A stretch of 64,000 nt of DNA from Tupaia tana. Lineage: Eukaryota; Chordata; Mammalia; Scandentia; Tupaiidae. Where the stretch lies: positions 3,896,915 to 3,960,914 of the forward strand of contig JAKSZU010000008.1 of the NCBI GenBank assembly GCA_026018925.1, in the 5' to 3' direction. Numbering within the stretch: the stretch's first letter is position 1; each line of letters starts with the position of its first letter. The notes below the pieces were generated by a model. That model was not told where the DNA came from. It saw nothing but the letters and a program-made list of their open reading frames with translations, and did not search any database. Positions 19,919-32,469 of the stretch are shown piece after piece. Position numbers and translations under genes: made by a program.

Positions 19919-21972
19919 CTTCAACAACTTTCACTGAGTAAGATATGATGCCTACAGCAAAATTCAGCTATTCACTGGGTTTACAGTCATTTTGTCATCT
20001 ATTGAGGAGGTCAATTGGAATAAGTGGTGGCAAGAACCATGTTCCATGTTTTCTGCACTTGAGATTCCAATTCAGATTTATTTCTATTAGATGTGTCTGC
20101 TTCATGTCTGCTGCTGATAATATCAGTAATATTGTAAGGGTATGACTCTTGGCAATCGGTCTGAAATGTAGAGCTCCAGCTGACTTAAATTGTATCTCAT
20201 TCAGGAAAAAAGAGAGAGAGAGAGAGAGCAGTGGCCGTAACTGAGCGGCGTGTCATAAATCACACGCGAGTTCCTCTCTATTTGAAAATCTGAGAAAGTT
20301 ATGGTAACAGAAAGTCCTTTTTCTTTCAACAGGTGCCAGTGCTCTGTAGAGGCAAATTGTTTCGATAAAGCTTCTTGCACACTCGCAGAAGCTCTGCAAG
20401 CCATTTTACCAGTTCCTGTTGGTAAACACAGCAAGATCTGGGCACCTCGCAGGCATGACAAGCTTGGCCATTTGGGGGCATTTGGCTCCTGGGCGGAAGC
20501 AGCCACCTGTCCACTGTTAGGAGACAGGCAAAGCAGCTCGAGCAAGGGAAGGTGCAGTGACAAGATGGCAGAGAGGCCTGGGCTCCGACGGAGTGCTGCA
20601 GCGGCCCGCAGACAGCTTGCCTTCCATTGCAGCAAACCATGTGGTTTAGAGGGTTTATGGATAAGCACTTTGCTGTTTTTTCTCCGCCCTGCTAATGTTT
20701 CAAGAGTTTACCATTTCAGTATGTTTATATAGCTTGCCACACATCATAAGTATTCACTCTTTTAAGTTTATGAAATATTTGATTGAAAATATTAGGACTT
20801 TTTAAAATTGACTGATTTTCCACAGATGAGAGTTGCTGTGACCTCAGACAGTATGCAGTATCTGAGTCATTTAATGAGGGTAAGAAAACAAAGATTTTAT
20901 TTTAAAATAACTTTTATTCTCACTTCAGTTCACCACAGCGGCAGAGTAGTACAAAAGATCAGTGCTTGGCAAATTGCCGTTCATTTTGAAACGTTGGGCC
21001 GTCGGCATGAATTGTTCTAATACAGCAGGTGAGTGAGAATCATTCCAGTCGTTCACAGGAGCCCACTCTGAAACAGTTTGGCAAAGCGTTTTTCTTGCCG
21101 GCTTTGGTTAGCTAGCCAGAATTGTACTGGAAAAGCTGCCCTTCACTACGGAAGTGCAAGGAGAAACCTCTTGAGATGAGACCACAGGGATGCTAATCGA
21201 CATAAAATGTCCGTCCTCCTGGGACAATAAAAAGGAGAACTTCCAAAGGCCGTCCGTCGCATTGCTACCGCCCAGGGTTTCGTGCACTGCAGGGACTCGG
21301 AGACTCCACAGGGAAGGCTGCGTGTGGCCAGGCCTGCTCATGGAGGCCCAGGGAGCCCAGGCTGGCGTCTCACTCAGACGCAGCTGAAGTCCTCTCTCCT
21401 GAAAGCAGCGCTTTTGTCCACTTAGTTGGTTTGGCCAAAACCAGGGCAATTGTGCACACTGGGACATGGGAGGCTCTGGCTCAATGACTCATCTATGAAT
21501 CTGAAAAACTGACCGTCCTCCTTGGTCCTTGGCTATTAAATCTGAAGACAGGAACATCAGCCCGTCCTTTGTGGCATTCCAGTGTTTCCGACTGCAGGAT
21601 GAAAGTGTTCTGCCTACCAGCGTAGCATGGGCCTCCCTAATGGGCAAAAAAGTACAGACTTAATACGACCTTCCTGCTAAGTGTTGGTTTTATTCATTTA
21701 TCATTAACAAAAGATCATACCTCTACTGTGTCTCAGATAGCAGTACAGGTGAAGTGAGTCATGAGCGGAACTTTATCTCTAACATTTAAACGAATACTAA
21801 AACTTCAGTTCTACTTAGGAGACTTTATGGTTTACATTCCTTTTCTGTCATTTGGAAGATTAATCTCTTCTCTTTAATTAGCATGATTACCTTATGTTAA
21901 GTACTCTATTAAAATATTTGAGTACTCTAATGTCTATCTTTAAATATGAATATAACTCTAACTTGGTCAAAA
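19919..21972. other. Unassigned, SINE-free stretch with a weak exon candidate
   Basis: This is one of the longest SINE-free parts. An AG microsatellite lies near 20206-20228. A good acceptor-like tract (CTTTTTCTTTCAACAG, ending about 20333) is followed by a frame open to 20732, but no clear donor was found and no domain is visible. The rest is mixed to AT-rich. Confidence 0.35.
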
Positions 21973-21984
21973 CATACACCAGCA

Positions 21985-22251
21985 AAGGGACCAGCAGTTA
22001 GCGTAATGGCTATGTCCCTGGACTCCCATGTAGTCGACTGCTGTTCGTGTCCCAGACCTGGTGGCTTAAACTCACTCCAGGCGCGTGTGCGTGTGTGCCC
22101 AAGATCCCGATAAGAGAATGGAGGAGAAGGGATTGCGGTGTGGCCATCCCCCCTGGTGGGTGATTTCAAGCTTTCTGTCTCTCTGTCTGGCGACTGCATG
22201 CGCCCTATAGCAAAAACCTCTCAAAAAAAAAAATAAATAAAAATAAAAACC
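21985..22251 (+). mobile_element. Young tRNA-headed SINE with TSD
   Basis: GGACCAGCAGTTAGCGTAAT to CGCCCTATAGCAAAAACCTC with an A/TAAA tail. Flanked by CATACACCAGCA (21973-21984) and CATACCCCAGCA (22252-22263). Confidence 0.92.
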
Positions 22252-22263
22252 CATACCCCAGCA

Positions 22264-23589
22264 TAATTGATTAACTAGACCATTATTCTAATCTCACTAC
22301 TCTTGGAGTTTAGAGGAGGGCAGTGATCCTCTTTCTACACTAACTAATACAATTCTAGGATTATATAATTTGAATATGAATATGAATTTGAATCCAGAGA
22401 GTGTGCCATCATTGGGGAAGACTGTAGGTCCCATACATGAACAGAGTTTCGAGCACCCCCCACTGGGACGTGACCCCTGATCTACCCCTAGATTCAGGCA
22501 TCTCCGGGTCACGGGTGCACACAGGCTGGGGACGTTTCCAGGGACAAACCTGGAATCTTGCCCATGGGCCTGTCTCGCAGGTATCTTGTCCCGTGGGCCA
22601 GCCTCACAGGGCATTGTTTTAGAGCTGTGCCACCGTCCAGCCCCAGAATTTGTTCCCGGTGGAAGTTTATGAGGTGGCGCAGTGGCCAGGCACACATTTG
22701 GGACCTCTGGGAGAGGTTTGCATCCAGATGCATCCCTGAGGCGTGTGGTGACCCAGCCTGGCTGAGGCTGGGGCTGATGCAGCATGAAGACCCTGTTGGG
22801 AGTGCCCATCTTTTTCTCTTTCATGAAAGAAATGAATAGGTGAACTTTCCATCAAGGGAACTATGCACTTTGGCTTTATTTTTTTAAAGGGCTTTGTATG
22901 CATGTGCACACAACCTTCTGCCTGTTTATTAGTCCGTCCGAGTGGCAGAGAGGGTGGAGGATGGATCCCTGGACTGAGGTCAGAGGTTGGAGCCCTGTCT
23001 TTGCCTCTCGATACCTTGGTCACCGAGCAGTTTTCTCCAGTCTCTGTGCCTCCGCTTCAATGTACATAAACTACAGTGGGAGGGTCAAAACTCTTGGAAA
23101 TTTTTTTAACTTAATCTATGGTTTAGGTTATAGGTGCTATGCATATATCTTAGGGAAAGCAATATCTGAGTGTCTCTAAATAATGAAAACATATGGAATC
23201 TCAATTTTAAGTAAATTGAATAACAGTATCTGTCTTCCACAGATTTTAAGAGACAGAAAAGTAATTAAGTAAAATGATTCGTGTGTCTCAAAAGCAACAT
23301 TCTGTGATAAGTTAAATTGGTGTTTGAAGAAGGAACTCTATCTCACCCTTTCCTCTCCTAGTCTCACTGAATAAGCAGTTGTTATCTACACATTCCTACA
23401 GATTTCAAATTAGCACATTATTAAATTTCAAAGACTCCATAATGGTGCAGGTGTAATTAAAAGATGTAAATCAGAAAATAAGATGAATTCTAACCAGAGC
23501 ACACGTAGAGGAAGCGTGAGTAGGTTCTTCATGAATGCCCAGAACTTACTGACAAAAAACATTTTAATAAAACATTACTTTTATTTATT
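22264..23589. other. Unassigned stretch
   Basis: A GC-richer part (22420-23050) may hold an old SINE relative, but the head and tail could not be placed. The remainder is AT-rich. Confidence 0.35.
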
Positions 23590-23853
23590 TTTCGTTTTAG
23601 TTTGCTATAAGGCATGTGCCCTTGCCATAGAGAAACAGAGAGAGAAAGAAGAAAAGTGAGATACAGAGATACATACTTGGGGGTGGGAGGGTGGTCACAC
23701 CACAAGACCTTGTCCTCCACTCTTCTCTCAGGATTTTGGGCATGCACAGAAACGTGCCCAGCGTATTTCATAAGCCGCTGAGTCCAGGACTCAAACTGCA
23801 TAGTTGTTCATGTGATATCCAGCTGCCTTAACCATCATGCCACAGTCTGGCCC
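23590..23853 (-). mobile_element. tRNA-headed SINE
   Basis: Reverse copy: GCTATAAGGCATGTGCCCTT, a GA stretch, CACCACAAGACCTTGTCCTC and a head ending CATGCCACAGTCTGGCCC. Older type. Confidence 0.75.
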
Positions 23854-24169
23854 AAAGCGTTTAGTTTTAAGAAATGGTATAGCCCACTATCTTGAGATGA
23901 GATTTTTAATATCAATAATTAGCATGAAAGTCTTTGTCCTCTGAGTACATAAAAGTTGTTTAACTGGAGTTAATTTCAGGACTCCTGAGGTAGGTATAGA
24001 AAATTCTTTTTTATAATATTGTTAGTATTTCATGCAGCTGGAGTAGGTGGAATTGTACCCCAGGAACATGCTGTCACATGAAGTTTTAGGACACTCTACC
24101 AGAATGGACCACTATCCACAAGAGATTTTGACATAGTGCCGAAGTAAAGCACAGAAATAGAAGTGAGAA
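23854..24169. other. Unassigned stretch
   Basis: No gene or repeat was recognised. Confidence 0.4.
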
Positions 24170-24282
24170 GGCCCGGGTAGAGCACTGGACTTGCCGTGAT
24201 GTGGCTCACGACTAGTAGCAATGCAGGCCTGGGCAGAGCACTGGACTTGCCGTGATGTGGCTCACGACTAGTAGCAATGCAG
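24170..24282. repeat. 56-bp tandem duplication
   Basis: Two nearly identical 56-bp units, the second starting at 24226, share GAGCACTGGACTTGCCGTGA and CTCACGACTAGTAGCAATGC. They differ only at the start (CCCGGGT against CCTGGGC). This looks like a recent local duplication. Confidence 0.95.
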
Positions 24283-24407
24283 CATCCTTTGAGCTCACAA
24301 GGAGGTGGGGTTCTTAAGAAAGCTGAATGACACCATTTATAAAAAACAGATATGAAAATGTTAAAGCATGAATCATCATGAAGATTACGTGTCAATTTAG
24401 AACTTTT

Positions 24408-24673
24408 TTTTTTTAAGTTTTTGCCATAGAGTGTGTGCACTCATGAGAACAAAGAGACAGAGAGGGAAAGTGAGAGATAAACCTCTATGAGAAATAAACC
24501 TCTAGGGGGGAATGGCACACTGCAATTCTTTCTCTTCCATTCTCCTTCTGGAATTTTGGGCATACAAGCACATGTGCCCAGAGTGATTTTCAAGACACCA
24601 GGTCTGGGACTCGAACTGCAGTCAGCCATATGGGAATTCAGCCACCTTAATTACCACACCACCTGCTGGCCCT
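24408..24673 (-). mobile_element. tRNA-headed SINE with 14-bp TSD
   Basis: Reverse copy with TTTTTGCCATAGAGTGTGTG, a partly duplicated segment in the GA region (ATAAACCTCTA twice) and a head ending CACCACCTGCTGGCCC. AATTTAGAACTTTT flanks it at 24394-24407 and 24674-24687. Confidence 0.9.
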
Positions 24674-24766
24674 AATTTAGAACTTTTCTAGAAGCTGCCT
24701 TCAAAACTACTGTTTCCTCTTATATGAGCTCCTATACTCTTCCTGTAACAAAAATCTGGCTGGTTG

Positions 24767-25040
24767 AGGACCAGCAGTTAGCGTAATGGCTATGTCCCTG
24801 GACTCCCGTGGAGTCGACTGTGGTTCGTGTCCTGGACCCAGTGGCTTAAGACTCACGCCGGGCACTTGTGCGTGCTTGCCCAAGATCCTGAGAGGAGAAC
24901 AGAGGAGAAGGGATTGCAGCATGGCCATCCCTCCTGGGGGGTGGTGGTGGTGATTTCTCGCTTTCTGTCTCTCTGTCTCTCTCTGTCTGTGTGGCGAGCA
25001 CACGCGCCCTATAGCAAAAACCTCTCAAAAAAAAAAAAAA
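24767..25040 (+). mobile_element. Young tRNA-headed SINE with long TSD
   Basis: A full young copy with a GTGGTGGTG expansion in the middle region. The target duplication AAAAATCTGGCTGGTTG is present on both sides (about 24750-24766 and 25041-25057). Confidence 0.95.
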
Positions 25041-25057
25041 AAAAATCTGGCTGGTTG

Positions 25058-25639
25058 CAGAATCAGTCTCTTTTCTGTTTTGGATTATTTGGATCAAAGT
25101 ATCTTCTTTTTTATTTTTTTCTTTTGTTAAATTTAATTCTGTTTACAAAAGAGTAAAGAGGAATAGGAAAAGTCATATGGAGCAGTATGGACAAGTAGAT
25201 GCAAAACACTGAACACGTATAAGTAGAAAACACACAGAGTTTATCGGGAACAAAGGTCTACTTTTTTGAAGAGTAAAATCTGGCAGAGAGGCTACTTTAA
25301 CAAAGGAATATTATTCATTTATAGATTTCTTTCTTCATGATCTTCAGTTGCAAAATGTTGAATTAAATGTATTCCCTGAACTGTGAACATCACCACTGGG
25401 CTGCGCAGGGTCCACCTGAGTATGTATGTACATTTATTTGTGAATATGTAACACACACCCACAACGTAGGCCTTCACAAAGATTCTCATCAGAGGTCTTT
25501 CTGTTGGTTGTTTGCATGCATTTTTTGGATTATAGAGGTCGTTGCATTCAAACTTATCTTATTCTGTTATATCTTCACTCTGTATTATATTTTTCAGATT
25601 TATCTGTTTTGATAAGTACACTTTTTAATTTCTCTATAT
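25058..25639. other. Unassigned stretch
   Basis: AT-rich, no gene recognised. Parts may be very old L1. Confidence 0.35.
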
Positions 25640-26095
25640 TCCCTGAAGATTGACCTTCAGAATGCTTTCAGCATCTTGTCATCACAGAACACCAGGATGA
25701 ACATCCCTCTGTATTTTCCCTGGTGGGAGATTATCTTTAGGGTATTTATCTGCAATCTCGCTTCCTGATGTTTGCACATAACAGATTCTTTCTTGTCAAA
25801 TTGTTCTCCAGCATGATGGACTGAACTATCACTATGAACAATCAAGACGTGCCACTATGTCATCTTTTTTTACCTTAACGTTTATCTTTCACATTTAGGC
25901 TCTGGTTACATCTGATTTCAAACTCTGAACATGGCCTTATTAGGGATGATTTAATTTTTCCCCTTCACTGTGAAACATTTCCAGTACCATTTGTAAAACC
26001 ATCCATTTCTCCTACTGATTCTAGTGGCATGTTTATTGTATTTTCAGTCTCCAAGTATCAACTGGCCTTTTCAATTTCTGTATTCTCTTCCATGG
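25640..26095 (-). mobile_element. Old L1 fragment, minus strand
   Basis: CCAGTACCATTTGTAAAACC, then CATTTCTCCTACTGATTCTA and CCAAGTATCAACTGG follow the order of an old L1 ORF2 complement (…caccatttattgaataatccat…). Strongly diverged. Confidence 0.5.
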
Positions 26096-26859
26096 GCGTC
26101 GCCTCCTGCCAATGTCATGTTTATTTCCATTTTTGCACTGTGCCTGCACATTTGTTTTGCTTTAGAATGAGTCTTACTGCAGACAGCCATGCATGCCACA
26201 TGCACATGTGGCGAGCTTGCCCCTCCACTAGGCGAGTCCAAGGCCAGTGACTGACTTTAGATGGGAGAAGAACCAGCACTGGGGGAGCAGCAGGGAGGCA
26301 TGATGTCCCAGTGTCCGTTTGCAGGCGCTGGAAGTGGAGGGAGGACATGAAGGCAGGCTGGCAGCCCCTCCTGCCAGCCTTTGCCTTCCAGGCCCCATCG
26401 TGTCATGCCATGCCATTGTCCTGAGTGGCTGCTGACTATTCTCTGGAAGCAGGACGGGCAACAGTTTTACGAGACAACACGGACCGAGGAAGACCTGAAC
26501 TAGAAGATGCCTGCCAGCCTTCACAGTCTTCAGCGGCTGCCGAGTCCTCTCTGTGCCTTCGATCTGTGTGGGCTCTGCAGACACCAGGAGCTGGCAGGTG
26601 GAGGCAGAGTTGTAGCCGAGTCGTTAACACCATCAGCAGTACAGTAGAGCATGCCTTTCTCCTTTCAGAAGTCATTTCTTCTTTAACTACCAGTTGATGC
26701 CTGTAGAACTTGGTTTTGGGTTCAGAAGGTCCAGAAAACAACTATTGGGTTGTTGGAAGTCATGATGTATTTTTCTATATTCTTCTTTGCAAAAATGTGT
26801 CATGGCTTTTCAGACAACTTAATATTGATGCTAGAATTCAAGCAATCAAAGTGTCTTTC
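26096..26859. other. Unassigned stretch
   Basis: GC-rich 26200-26650 with short frames on both strands and no domain. AT-rich thereafter. Confidence 0.4.
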
Positions 26860-27126
26860 TTTTTTTTTCCTAGATTTTTTTTTTCCATAGGGTTCTTGTG
26901 CTGTTGGGAAAGAGACAGAGAGAGACAGAGAGACAGGGAAAGAGAGAAATCACCTCCCACGAGGAGGAACACTCTGCAGTCCCTTCTCTTCCAGTGTCCT
27001 CTCAGGATTTTGGGTGTGCACAGACATGTACCTGGAATGACTTTCAGGCCACCAGGTTGGGATTTAAGCCACAGAGTCGGCCCTGTGGGACCCCGCGCTT
27101 TAACTACCATTTTACTTGCTGGCTCC
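26860..27126 (-). mobile_element. tRNA-headed SINE
   Basis: Reverse copy: T tract, CCATAGGGTTCTTGTGCTGT, a GA stretch, CTGCAGTCCCTTCTCTTCCA and a head ending TTACTTGCTGGCTCCC. Confidence 0.8.
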
Positions 27127-27254
27127 CAAGCGTTTTTCCATACTCATTCGTTTCTCTGAGTCCACGTCTTTATAAGCTTGGATTTGGGGGCATCCCAATC
27201 ATGAGGAGGTTCAAAATCTTGTAGCAGAAGATCAACAGTATGAAGATTAAGTGA

Positions 27255-27375
27255 AGAGATTTCAAAGCCAAACTTCCTGAGTTCAAGTCCCAGCTTCTGA
27301 GCCTGTTCAGTGTGATGTTGTGCAGATTGTTTTCATTTTTGGTCAAAAATGCATGTGAAATGCTTAAGGAGAGAT
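27255..27375 (+). mobile_element. MIR remnant
   Basis: CCAAACTTCCTGAGTTCAAG and TCCCAGCTTCTGAGCC followed by GTGATGTTGTGCAG fit the MIR head and core (…cctgggttcaaatcccagctctgcc…). Confidence 0.6.
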
Positions 27376-27543
27376 TTCTTATTGCATATGGTTAGCATCA
27401 TCTCACCCGAGATAGCAGGATCAAAGCGAATGTAGTCATGCTTAGGTCTGAAATGCATTCTAATAATGCATTCTAATAGAAGACACTTTCTTCTGTTCAG
27501 TAGAACTTTTTCTACTTTTAGTGTTTTAAAAATTCATTTTCTT

Positions 27544-27789
27544 CGGACAAGCAGTTGGCGTAATGGCTATGTTGCTAGACTCTCATGTAGTTGACTGAAG
27601 TCTGAGTCCAAGACCTGGTGGCTTAAACTCACGCCGGGCGCATATGCATGCGTGCCCAAGATCCTGAGAGGAGAACAGAGGAGAAGGGATTGCGGCGTGA
27701 TCATCCCCCCGGTGATTTCATGCTTTCTGTCTCTCTCTCTCTTTCTGATAAGCACACGTACCCTATAGAAAAACCTCTCAAAACAAAAT
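27544..27789 (+). mobile_element. tRNA-headed SINE with TSD
   Basis: GGACAAGCAGTTGGCGTAAT to CCCTATAGAAAAACCTCTCA. ATTCATTTTCTT flanks it (27532-27543 and about 27790-27801). The CT-rich and middle parts carry small deletions. Confidence 0.88.
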
Positions 27790-27801
27790 ATTCATTTTCT
27801 T

Positions 27802-28414
27802 TTATTTAGTTAGGTAAAACCATTCAGCCACAATGAATTAGGACCCAACTCCTAGTGAGCTCATAGAAAAGAAAATCAACCAATGAGGAGTCGAGTCCAG
27901 AATTCTGCTGGAACAACCTGGAGAGATATGGGGCCGGCACAGCCAGACCCCACATGGGACTGCAGATGCTGGCAGCCCGGTACAAGGCTTCATCCAGGTC
28001 ACCTGATGCTTAGCCAGCAAGCATGGTCTTCCCATCCATACTAAGTTCTGGAGCCTGGAGGGAATGTGGGGCGGGCCCACCCCCCCATACTCTGCAGTCT
28101 TCTTCCAGCATGCCCACTGTCACAGCAGAGGATGCAAAGCTACCTGGAGTTCCCGGACTCCTTACCTTTTACTCTGCAGCACATGGGCAAAGAAACAAGC
28201 TGAAGGGGTCTGCATTGCTGCTGTAGATGTTGCAGGAGAGATCTGGTGACCAGGAGGCTGATAAGCATCAGTGCACCTGCTCTTCAGGTTTACCATGCTC
28301 CCAGTACATTGGTTTTCCTCCGAGAGCCTGGGTCATGAAATACTTCCTTCCATTTGCCTACAGGGCTGTCCTGTCCCGGTGCGTGGATATAACAGCCTCA
28401 GACTTTCCCCAGCA
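27802..28414. other. Unassigned stretch
   Basis: Moderately GC-rich. No gene or repeat was recognised. Confidence 0.4.
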
Positions 28415-28640
28415 CCTGTGGCATGCCAGGCACTGTAGTGGGCACTGCACACCCATCAAGTCCTTGCCCTCGGGCAGTCGTGTGGATTAAGACTCGTTAG
28501 TGCCTCCAGGTTCCAATGAGGAAACTTAATTGCCAAAATAAAAAAATATTATCCCAGGATCACACTCAGTGTGTGCTGGAAATGGAACTTTAACACAGCC
28601 AGTGTAGCTTTGAAGTCTGCACTTAACCACTGCATTGTTA
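28415..28640 (-). mobile_element. MIR-family remnant
   Basis: CATGCCAGGCACTGTAGTGG, CACACTCAGTGTGTGCTGGA and CTGCACTTAACCACTGC follow the order of the MIR complement (…gtcacacagctagtaagtgg…cttaaccactac…). Confidence 0.6.
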
Positions 28641-29919
28641 AATCTTTTGGTAAAACATTTGAACCTTTTCAAGATTATAACACCAGGAAATCTGAGGTCA
28701 TGATGGTTGGATTTCTTGAATTACAGCATTGATGTAGAATAACACTCAGTCTTTCAGTCTCAGCAAAAACTTGGGACAGGTAGCAAGCAGACACGCTCCC
28801 TGAATGGTGAGACCGACAGTTGTTCTCTGCTCACCCTCGAAGTCTGGTCTGTCCCATCCAGGCACTTCTGAACGGCAAACCAGGGGCCCACTATTTGACT
28901 TTTAAATCAGTTTAGAGTAACTGGAAACACATTAGCAATTTCTGAAAGCATTTGGGTCTTCAATTCATGAAAGAATTGTGTGTCCACATTCAGAGTGGGC
29001 ACGGCAACTTCAGGAGGAATCGAGGGAAACAAAGGCCAGATGGGGCTCTGAGAGAGGCCGAGGCCCCCGATGCAGCGGGGAACAAGCCTTTGTGATGATG
29101 CTACTTAGAGCAAAGTCAGCATAAAAACAAAACAACAAAAACCTCAAAATAGAAAAGAAATACATTCGCCATAAGTAGTCTACTTTATTCCTTACAGTGG
29201 TACCACTGTGAATGCTGTGTACACAAATATTGTTTTCTCCAGAGTCAGAAGGGGGCTCAAGTTTGTAAGAGGCTTTCTCCTTTATTATCCATTTATTTGT
29301 ATTTTTAGCTTCAGAACTTTCTCTAACACCTTTCACTAACGGGCTACCTTGAGGTATACTAAGTGAACTACTTCAAAAAGAAATAATCTGCCATCAAGTC
29401 TTTCTCAGCTTAGCAACTAGAAGTTTAAAACAGTTGGCATATGCCCCAACGTCATGTGCCCACGGTCAAACAGCTAATGTTTAAAGTTTCTCCTTTCTGA
29501 ATTATTTCCAGGAATTTATATAATATTTTGTTATAATAAAGTGGCTGGAGTTTCTGTTTTCCCCAAGAAACTTGAAATTAAATAGGATCATAGTTGGAAA
29601 TAGAATTTAGGATGTTTGCTCTGAGTTTGTGTTTATGATTAGGAGAAAAAGCCAATGCTGTTCAAGTGAGAGGTTTTCTGTTTTTCTTGTATATTTTCTA
29701 ATATTTGGATTGTGAGTCATAAGACTGGATGTTTACTCCATCTTCAAAGGGCTCTAAAGAATATTTATGGGATGGATATTAACTATTTATCTGAGTTTGT
29801 TTTCAGTCATGCCCATAAATGGACCAGTATTCAAAAAAGATGCAGGCCCTTGTCAGCACCTTGCATGATGTCCACATTGTCCCTCTTATTGTGACTTGTA
29901 CACATTGGTTTATTTATAT
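28641..29919. other. Unassigned stretch
   Basis: Mostly AT-rich, without SINE or microsatellite. A minus-strand frame of 108 codons (29010-29336) has no domain. Confidence 0.4.
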
Positions 29920-30194
29920 CTATTTATTTATTTATTTGTTTCAGTTTTGCTGTAGAGTGCATGCACTCACCAGGCAGAGAGAGACAGAGATAGCTAGGGA
30001 GAGACAGAAAGTAAGAAATAACCTTCAGGGAGATGGTCATGCCACAGTCCCTTCTCCTCCATTCTCCACGTGTGACCTTGGGCACACGTGCACACATGCC
30101 CGGTGTGATTTGCAGGTAGCTGGGTCTGGGAAGTGAACCATGGAGATGGCCGTGTGGGATCCAGTGCCTCTACCTCTGTGCCACCTCCTGGCCC
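29920..30194 (-). mobile_element. tRNA-headed SINE
   Basis: T/A-rich start, GCTGTAGAGTGCATGCACTC, a GA stretch and a head ending TGTGCCACCTCCTGGCCC. Older subfamily. Confidence 0.8.
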
Positions 30195-30204
30195 TAGATT
30201 TTTG

Positions 30205-30896
30205 AGATCTCAAATCATACCATGCATTTATTACAATAAATGAGCTAATACTGGTACATTATTATTAGCTCAAGTCCACAGTTCAGATTTCCTCAGCTTT
30301 TACAAGATGCCTTCTTCTCTGTCCCAAGATCTCATCCAGGACCCAAGATGACTCTGGTTGTCGCATCTCCTGGGCTCCTCTGGGCTGTGATAGTCTCTCA
30401 GATTCCCCTTGTTCTGGGTGGCCTTAATAAACCTTCTGAGCAGAATTGGTCAAATACCTTACAGGGTACCTACCCATTCAGGTTTGTATGGTGCGTTCCT
30501 CATGGAAGTGCGGAGCGAAATGAAAGCTAGCGTCCAGGCAAAGCTGCTTGGGGAGCTGGTGACAAAGGGCGCCGCGCCTGCTGCACTAATAGAAAGCCTT
30601 GCTGAAACTCACAGCTCGGAGAGAAAGCGGCACGTTCACGTGCTGTCTTCATGCACCATGTGAAGGACGCTCACCATCAACATCATTTTTGAATTTGATA
30701 TTGGCATTGACTGGCTGCCTGTCCAAAATATTTGACCGTGGTAAAGTTACCTCTTCATGCTGCGCTCTGTGGGAGGGAATGACCGCCCATGTCCGCATGT
30801 GAGGACTGAGCGGTTATGCTTTGTTTCATTACGGTAGAGAAACAAAGAAATTATGATTTCAATCACTTTCTTTCTTTTTTTGATATGTTTGTTTGG

Positions 30897-30948
<52 letters not shown>

Positions 30949-31810
30949 GCTATAGGGTGCATGCACTCGCCAGAAAGAGAGAGACAGGGAAATAGAAAGT
31001 GAGAAATTACCCAAGGGGGGGTGGCCACGCCCCAATCCCTTCTCCTCCATTCTCCTCTTGGGATCTTGAGCACACACGCACACGCACCTGGTGTGAGTTT
31101 AAGCCACCAGGTCCGGGACTCAAACTGCGGTCAACCACATGGGAGTCCAGTGACACAGCCATTACGCCAACTGCTGGTCCTTTGATTTCAATCGGTTTCT
31201 TACTTTCCAGCACTACAAAATAGTCCAGGATCATCCTGTTGATTTCTCATGAGTTCTAGAATCAGCCATTTCCAAGGAGCACCGGTTCCTTTAATTGAGC
31301 AACGGTATTAGAAACCAAAATCTGTGTGACGTCTCCTTCTTGCTATTTGAGTGTCCTCTTTCTCAGCTGACAAAGCAAGGAGAGATCTGTGGACACTCAC
31401 CCGTTTTTAAGAAGACACCTCCACCTTTCTCTGTGTATGTATTTATGTTGAGTTGAACACGAGACAACGATGATGGCCCGAACACTGGCCTGCTGCCACT
31501 CGGGCCACTTTTACTGCCTCCACTGACTTTCTGCAAGTTCTCACTCCTGCTCCGAACCGTGACTCCTACCATGAAGCGTCTATTTGCTGAGACACTCGGT
31601 TCTAGAGTAGCAGTAATGCAACGTCAGGATTGCTGACCTAACACCCAGAAGGCACCTTTCCCAACTGGTGAAGAGTTACTAGGGCAGAGCCTTTTGCTGA
31701 TTACCGTATAATCTGGATTTCTACCTTGAGGTCTTCCCTGGTTCCTTAGGTCAGAACCTTTAACCCAGTGAACTTGTTGTATGCATTTACAGCACAGGTA
31801 GGTTCTCTTG
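30205..31810. mobile_element. Old L1-type sequence, orientation unclear
   Basis: Stretches such as GATCTCATCCAGGACCCAAG, CTCCTCTGGGCTGTGATAGT, CTAGAATCAGCCATTTCCAA and GTATTAGAAACCAAAATCTG appear in this order in old mammalian L1 3'-region consensus as I remember it. A SINE interrupts it. No frame remains. Confidence 0.5.
30898..31181 (-). mobile_element. Young tRNA-headed SINE with a T50 tail complement
   Basis: A run of 50 T precedes GGCTATAGGGTGCATGCACT. The head ends ACGCCAACTGCTGGTCC. TGATTTCAATCACTTTCTT (30854-30872) and TGATTTCAATCGGTTTCTT (31183-31201) are the probable target duplication; a T-rich transition lies between the left copy and the pure T run. The long pure tail suggests a recent insertion. 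Confidence 0.88.
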
Positions 31811-31867
31811 CCTCATTTTGAATTCCTTCCTAGGACCCCCATGTCCTAAGTGATTATTTTTTAAATA

Positions 31868-32123
31868 TACATACATGTTTAATTTACTGTAGGTCACATG
31901 GGCTCACCAAGGGGTCGTGGGGGAGAGAGAGAGAAAGCACTCCTTCCCTGGGGCAGGAAGGGGAATGGCCGCTCTGCAATACCTTTTCCATACTTCTCTC
32001 AGGATTTTCGGTACACCTGCCCACACACCTAGCATGTTTTCAAGTTGCTGGGTCCAGGACCAGACCCATGCAGTCAGCCTTGTGAGCTCCAGCTGCCTTA
32101 ACCACCATCCACTCCCCCGGCTG
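31868..32123 (-). mobile_element. tRNA-headed SINE, divergent
   Basis: Reverse copy with CTGTAGGTCACATGGGCTCA, a GA stretch, a middle (GGAATGGCCGCTCTGCAATA) and a head ending in CCCCGGCTGG. Confidence 0.65.
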
Positions 32124-32469
32124 GGATGTGCTGTTTTCTGTTTGTTTGAAGTTGGATGCATCCAGTTCCATCCTGTGTCCTCTGAGTTAGGTGGCTCTTA
32201 CAGATACATAGGGTGGTGGACATACCTGTAAGGACCACATGGACGATGTCACTGTTCTAAGCGATCCCCTGTGGTTGTTTTCCTCCTGCCCTCTTGTCCT
32301 CTGCTCTGCTCCTGAATCACTGACCTTTTTCTCTTTCGTCATCTCGGTATCTTTGCTTGTACAGAACAAGAGGTAATTGCAAGCCTACAGAATGTCACCC
32401 TTCCACACCGGCTGCTTTCACTGAACGATGTCCTGGGCTTTGTTCATGACTTGATAGTTCATTTCCTTT

